From: Spirochaetota bacterium | GTDB taxonomy: Bacteria > Spirochaetota > Spirochaetia > Treponematales > Treponemataceae | DNA length: 64,000 nucleotides | Reading direction: 5' to 3' | NCBI GenBank assembly: GCA_023393015.1 | Contig: JAEWMY010000007.1 | Span: forward strand, 1 to 64,000 | In this document: one piece after another, positions 60,563 through 64,000 of the stretch | Numbering within the stretch: position 1 is the first letter of the stretch | Layout: each line of letters begins with the position of its first letter | The notes under the pieces: generated by a model | The model's input: only the letters and a program-made list of their open reading frames with translations | Told to the model about the DNA's origin: nothing | Database searches by the model: none | Program-made: the position numbers and the translations under genes

Positions 60563-61753
60563 ATGCTGTTGACGATTAAGCACAACCTCCATCTCCTCGT
60601 GGCCTTTCAGTCCTTGCTCTTTTTGCTCGTGCACTCGTCTCCGGCGTACCGGAAGTACCGGCATAACGTCTTTTTGGCCCTGTTTTTCCTGTTTCAGACG
60701 CTCTCGGAGTCGGGCGGTATTTTTCAGGACGTCACCAAGTACGACCCCGCGACGCTCACCTTCCAGGGGGTGTCGCCCTTTATCTATTTCCGGTGCCTGC
60801 CGTTCGGATTCCTTGTCTTTCCCTTTTTGTACCTGTACGTGCTTTCCATCACCGACCGCGACTTCCGCCTCCGGCCGATACACCTCGTCCATACGGCCTT
60901 TTTCGTCGCGATCGGCGCCTTCATCGTCGCGGAGTTCCGTTCGAAGGGGATCATCGCCCTCATCATGATTTCGAGATACAACGACACCCTGTTTATCCGT
61001 CAGGATTATTACAACTTCAGGCTGTTGCACGTCCTGCAGCTGTATATCTACATATTGATGTGCTGTCGGCGCCTCGCCGTTCACCGAAAGACGATCAGGG
61101 ACGTCTTCTCCTCGCTCAACGACGTGAACTTGAGGTGGCTCAAGGTCTTTCTCTGCCTTCTTTCCGCGTGGGGTCTTTTGGGGATCGCGACCCTCGTCGT
61201 CTATAACGTCAACTTCGCAAAGTATCCCCTGTCCTTCGTCGTCTTCTACGCCGTATTCCTCTGTGTCATGACCTACGCCTTCCTGCAATCTCTCTCCCAG
61301 CGCGAAATCGACCTGCCGGGATCGACGCACGCGGAACGGAAGTACGAACGGAATCCGCTCAGCTTTGAGGAGAGCGAGCGGCATCTCGAACGACTCGTCT
61401 CTTATATGGAAGAAAAGCAGCCGTTCCTGAACCCTGACGTCACCATCAACGACCTCGCGAAGGGCACGAAGATCAGTTCGCACACGATCTCGCAGGTGCT
61501 CAATACGAGGCTCAACCAGAACTTCTACGACTTCGTCAATTCCTACCGCGTCAACGAGAGCCTTCGCCTGCTCGCCGATACGGCCGACCGGCGGAAGACG
61601 ATTATCGAGATACTCTTCGAGTCCGGCTTCAACAGCAAGTCGACCTTCAATTCCGCCTTCAAGAAGCATACCGGCATGACCCCCTCCGAGTTCAAACGAC
61701 GTAAAGACCCCGGCTCGGGTTCGAACGCCGCCCGCTCCCCGAACGCCAGCTGA
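60563..61753 (+). CDS. Membrane AraC-type regulator (7TM-HTH)
   Basis: 396 residues. About six to seven hydrophobic helices fill residues 1-255. The C-terminal 110 residues are AraC helix-turn-helix: LVSYMEEKQPFLNPDVTINDLAKGTKISSHTISQVLNTRLNQNFYDFVNSYRV and ILFESGFNSKSTFNSAFKKHTGMTPSEFKR. Membrane-sensing AraC proteins of this build occur beside carbohydrate genes. It precedes a sugar ABC importer by about 320 bp and may respond to the same sugar. Confidence 0.88.
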   Translation: MLLTIKHNLHLLVAFQSLLFLLVHSSPAYRKYRHNVFLALFFLFQTLSESGGIFQDVTKYDPATLTFQGVSPFIYFRCLPFGFLVFPFLYLYVLSITDRDFRLRPIHLVHTAFFVAIGAFIVAEFRSKGIIALIMISRYNDTLFIRQDYYNFRLLHVLQLYIYILMCCRRLAVHRKTIRDVFSSLNDVNLRWLKVFLCLLSAWGLLGIATLVVYNVNFAKYPLSFVVFYAVFLCVMTYAFLQSLSQREIDLPGSTHAERKYERNPLSFEESERHLERLVSYMEEKQPFLNPDVTINDLAKGTKISSHTISQVLNTRLNQNFYDFVNSYRVNESLRLLADTADRRKTIIEILFESGFNSKSTFNSAFKKHTGMTPSEFKRRKDPGSGSNAARSPNAS

Positions 61754-62072
61754 CCGTTACCCCGCGTTCCGGTCCGTTTCCCGCGATTTTTCCGTCAATC
61801 CGTCTCAACTAATTAGCTCGGCCGATCGCGCCCGCGATCCGTCGTATTCTCACGTCGGAAACGCGAAACGGTGTCACCGCGTTCGTGCTTTTCTTCATCT
61901 TTCTTACCGGCCGTACGGGGGTCCGTGCGGCCGGTCCTCTTTCAAAAGAAAGAGGTACGAACTAATTAGCTCGGGCGCGCGTACGCGGAAACGGGTCGTA
62001 CACTCGGGACAGATAGGGAACCGACGGGCGGTTATTCCCGCCGGTTCGAGACTACGAAAAAAGGAGAGAGAC
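61754..62072 (+). promoter_or_regulatory. Structured leader of the sugar ABC operon
   Basis: AACTAATTAGCTCGG occurs twice as a direct repeat (61807-61821 and 61960-61974, 153 bp apart). Between them two hairpins abut: 61906-61935 (13-bp stem ACCGGCCG...CGGCCGGT with one G-T pair) and 61936-61955 (CCTCTTTC-AAAA-GAAAGAGG). No long U run follows either. The repeats are strong candidates for regulator sites, and the hairpins could be the AraC gene's terminator or an attenuation structure. Confidence 0.6.
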
Positions 62073-63344
62073 ATGAAACGGATCGTTTTGGTGTTGACGG
62101 CCGTCGCGCTCATGACCACGGTCGGATGCGGACAAAAGGCGGCTCAGGGCGGGAAGGGCGGGCAGGTAACGCTGACCGTGTGGGCGTGCGACGGGGGCAA
62201 CGAACAGGACCCGCAGCAATCCTATACCTTCGACATGATAAAGAACTTCCAGGCGCAAAACCCCGACATCAAGCTTGACTGGGTGGCCCTCGGGACGGCG
62301 GGTTCCGCGCTCAACGACAGGTTGAAGGTCGCCATGGCGAACGACCAGCCGCCCGACGTCTTCCAGAGTTGGGGCGGCTCGTTCATGGGCGCCTTCGCCG
62401 ACGGAGGAAAACTCCTTGACCTCACGGCGGAGCTTTCCGACCTCCCGGTTAGCGAGGCGGCCCGCAAGGCGATGAGCTGGAACGGCAAGATCTACGGTAT
62501 CGCGCCGTTCTTCGGAATCGCCGGCCTCTACGTGAACGAGGGACTGTTCAAGCAGTACGGGCTCGAGGTTCCGAAGACGATCGAGGAGTTCGAGGGCGTC
62601 TGCGACAAGCTTCTCGCCGCGGGCGTACAGCCCCTCGCGTGCGGTTCGCGCGACAAGTGGCCGCTCCTGCATACCTACATGTACCTGGTCAACCGGTTCG
62701 GCGGGGACATCTTCGCGCGGACCGTGAAGCGCGAGGCCGGCTTTACCGAGGACCCGTACGTTAAGGCCGCGGAAAAGATCAAGGAGTGGGCCGCCAAGGG
62801 TTACTACGGCCCGAAGCCGCTCGCGGAAAGCTACGCCGACGCGCAGCTTCTCATGCAGACGGGCAAGGCGGCCATGATACTCTCGGGCTCCTGGCTCGCC
62901 GGCCTCTTCAGCGACGCGACTTCGACCGACCAGACCATCGGCTTTTACGCGGTGCCCGTGGCCGACGGCGGCTTGGGAACCGCGCGGGACTTGATGGGCA
63001 TGACCGACATCGGCTACGCGGCGTCGAACGCGGCGGCGTCGAAGAAGGACGCGGTCGTCCGCTTCATGAAGTACGCGATGAGCGTAGAGGCCCTCAAGAG
63101 CGAGAAAGGACGCACCGCCTCGGTGCCCGGCGTGGAGCCCCCCACCAGGATTACCGGCATGGCGAGCGCGGTGTTTACCGGCGCGAAATCCGTGCAGGCG
63201 TGGTGGGACCAGGACCTTCCGCCGGCCGTATCGGGACCGGTGAACGACACGATCCAGAACTTCATGCTCCCCGGAGTCGACGTGAAGGCGGAACTCGGGA
63301 AACTTGACCGCCTGGTTACGGAGAATCTCGGCGCCCTGAAATAG
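62073..63344 (+). CDS. Sugar ABC transporter substrate-binding lipoprotein
   Basis: 423 residues. Signal peptide ending TTVGC (Cys19). Family-1 solute-binding fold: VTLTVWACDGGNEQDP, FQAQNPDIKLDWVALGTAGSALNDRLKVAMANDQPPDVFQSWGG (adjacent pieces), GKIYGIAPFFGIAGLYVNEGLFKQYGLEVPKTIEEF. This resembles binding proteins for xylo- or gluco-oligosaccharides but cannot be assigned. It starts 13 bp after a GAGAGAG ribosome site. The permease that follows makes it the first gene of the operon. Confidence 0.93.
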   Translation: MKRIVLVLTAVALMTTVGCGQKAAQGGKGGQVTLTVWACDGGNEQDPQQSYTFDMIKNFQAQNPDIKLDWVALGTAGSALNDRLKVAMANDQPPDVFQSWGGSFMGAFADGGKLLDLTAELSDLPVSEAARKAMSWNGKIYGIAPFFGIAGLYVNEGLFKQYGLEVPKTIEEFEGVCDKLLAAGVQPLACGSRDKWPLLHTYMYLVNRFGGDIFARTVKREAGFTEDPYVKAAEKIKEWAAKGYYGPKPLAESYADAQLLMQTGKAAMILSGSWLAGLFSDATSTDQTIGFYAVPVADGGLGTARDLMGMTDIGYAASNAAASKKDAVVRFMKYAMSVEALKSEKGRTASVPGVEPPTRITGMASAVFTGAKSVQAWWDQDLPPAVSGPVNDTIQNFMLPGVDVKAELGKLDRLVTENLGALK

Positions 63345-63458
63345 GCACTCGGATCCCGTTTCCGGTTTCGCGCGGCGACGCGCGATACCGGGAACGGTTC
63401 CGTCGCGTCGACGAAACGGCGCCGGCAACGCGGCGCCCGCAACACGGAGGGTAACGAA

Positions 63459-64000
63459 ATGAAGAACAGTCCAACTTCAGCAACCAACGCGCGCTCTCGC
63501 CGTTCCGCGGAAAACGCCTTCAGGGCATTCATGATATCGCCGGCGCTTCTCATGCTCGGCGTGTTCATGTTCTACCCGATCTTCGAGACGTTCCGCCTCT
63601 CGTTAACGAACTCGAGCGCGCTCGCCGAAGTAAAATACGTCGGACTGAGCAACTATGCCTATCTCTTCTCGAACGCCGACTTCCTCGCGGGGCTGTGGCA
63701 CGCGATACAGTGGGCCTTCTTCAGCGTCGTCATACAGGTGCCGCTCGCGTTCTGCATCGCGTACGCCTGCGTCTCGCTCAAGACGCCGCTCGTCCGCTGG
63801 CTCAGGAGCGTTTACTACCTCGGCAACGTGATCCCGGTCGCGATCGTCTGCATGATCGCCTTGTTCGTGTTCGGGCCGAACACCGGCGCGATCGTGACGC
63901 TCGCCGACAAACTCGGGTGGAAGTGGCTCGCCGGGATAGATTTTACCGGAAGCGCGAAACACGCTTTCCCGACGCTTTTCGGCGTGGCGACATGGGCGTA
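63459..64000 (+). CDS. Sugar ABC transporter permease, N-terminal part (cut by window edge)
   Basis: Open from the ATG at 63459 (CGGAGGGTAACGAA upstream) to the window edge, 180 residues. The N-terminus is cytoplasmic and basic; helix 1 is ISPALLMLGVFMFYPIFETFRLS, then VGLSNYAYLFSNADFLAGLWHAIQWAFFSVVIQVPLAFCIAYA, the standard MalF/UgpA permease opening. The EAA loop lies beyond the edge. Second gene of the operon started by the binding protein at 62073. Confidence 0.9.
   Translation, partial: MKNSPTSATNARSRRSAENAFRAFMISPALLMLGVFMFYPIFETFRLSLTNSSALAEVKYVGLSNYAYLFSNADFLAGLWHAIQWAFFSVVIQVPLAFCIAYACVSLKTPLVRWLRSVYYLGNVIPVAIVCMIALFVFGPNTGAIVTLADKLGWKWLAGIDFTGSAKHAFPTLFGVATWA

Noticed and set aside
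60557..61669. 370-residue minus-strand frame
   Set aside because: Antisense of the membrane AraC gene; charged low-complexity sequence only.
62052..63428. 458-residue minus-strand frame
   Set aside because: Antisense to the sugar-binding protein; Arg/Val/Glu-rich composition typical of a shadow frame.

Overview
The window is a GC-rich chromosomal segment from a bacterium that I would place, with moderate confidence, in the Spirochaetota (Treponema/Spirochaeta-like). The grounds are many small lipoproteins with relaxed lipoboxes (SSC, TSC, FSC), a helical lipoprotein next to a LysM protein, two large chemoreceptors, several sugar ABC importers and glycoside phosphorylases, and close coding on both strands. 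There is one tRNA gene (CAU anticodon) and no rRNA, CRISPR array, transposase or prophage gene. Both edges cut genes: a DEAD-box RNA helicase on the left (minus strand) and a sugar ABC permease on the right (plus strand).

Positions 1-12100: helicase N-terminus, a leucine-rich lipoprotein, a coupled PadR / flavoprotein-SCP2-membrane fusion / HAD phosphatase operon, a flavodoxin, a LysM protein with a helical lipoprotein, the nitrogen pair amt-glnK, an ABC-2 exporter operon, and the tRNA. Just after the tRNA lies a 280-bp patch with three further copies of the tRNA 3' end in alternating orientation, mixed with terminator hairpins and palindromes. Positions 12860-24350: an AraC regulator, a PNPOx-like protein, then a block of visibly lower GC. 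This block holds a LacI-controlled disaccharide system (binding protein, two permeases, a GH65 phosphorylase and beta-phosphoglucomutase) with two matching operators, followed by a beta-helix carbohydrate-active gene broken by one in-frame stop.

Positions 24574-36510: a chemoreceptor, DinB-like and metallo-beta-lactamase-fold proteins, a zinc aminopeptidase lipoprotein, an ArsR/EFR1 redox pair, and a run resembling a resistance island (double-MerR regulator, UvrA-like ABC protein, GNAT acetyltransferase, ABC-F). Positions 36699-51390: a CotH lipoprotein, a GH5 lipoprotein, a diguanylate cyclase, a second chemoreceptor, a LacI-sensor/PAS/LuxR hybrid regulator, and a GH16 endoglucanase with a GH94 phosphorylase that together suggest beta-glucan breakdown and phosphorolysis.

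Positions 51413-55760: four consecutive secreted lipoproteins (GH5-like, BspA-type LRR, esterase, SGNH hydrolase with a CBM9-like domain) downstream of a perfect 18-bp palindrome; this looks like a polysaccharide-deacylating and cleaving module. Positions 56010-64000: a CoA-binding protein, pirin, a TetR regulator with two operators controlling two flavoproteins, a lipoprotein lipase-like hydrolase, a membrane AraC regulator, and the start of another sugar ABC operon with an unusual structured leader. Two themes recur: beta- and alpha-glucoside use by phosphorolysis, and flavodoxin-like redox proteins, most of them next to a repressor of a different family.
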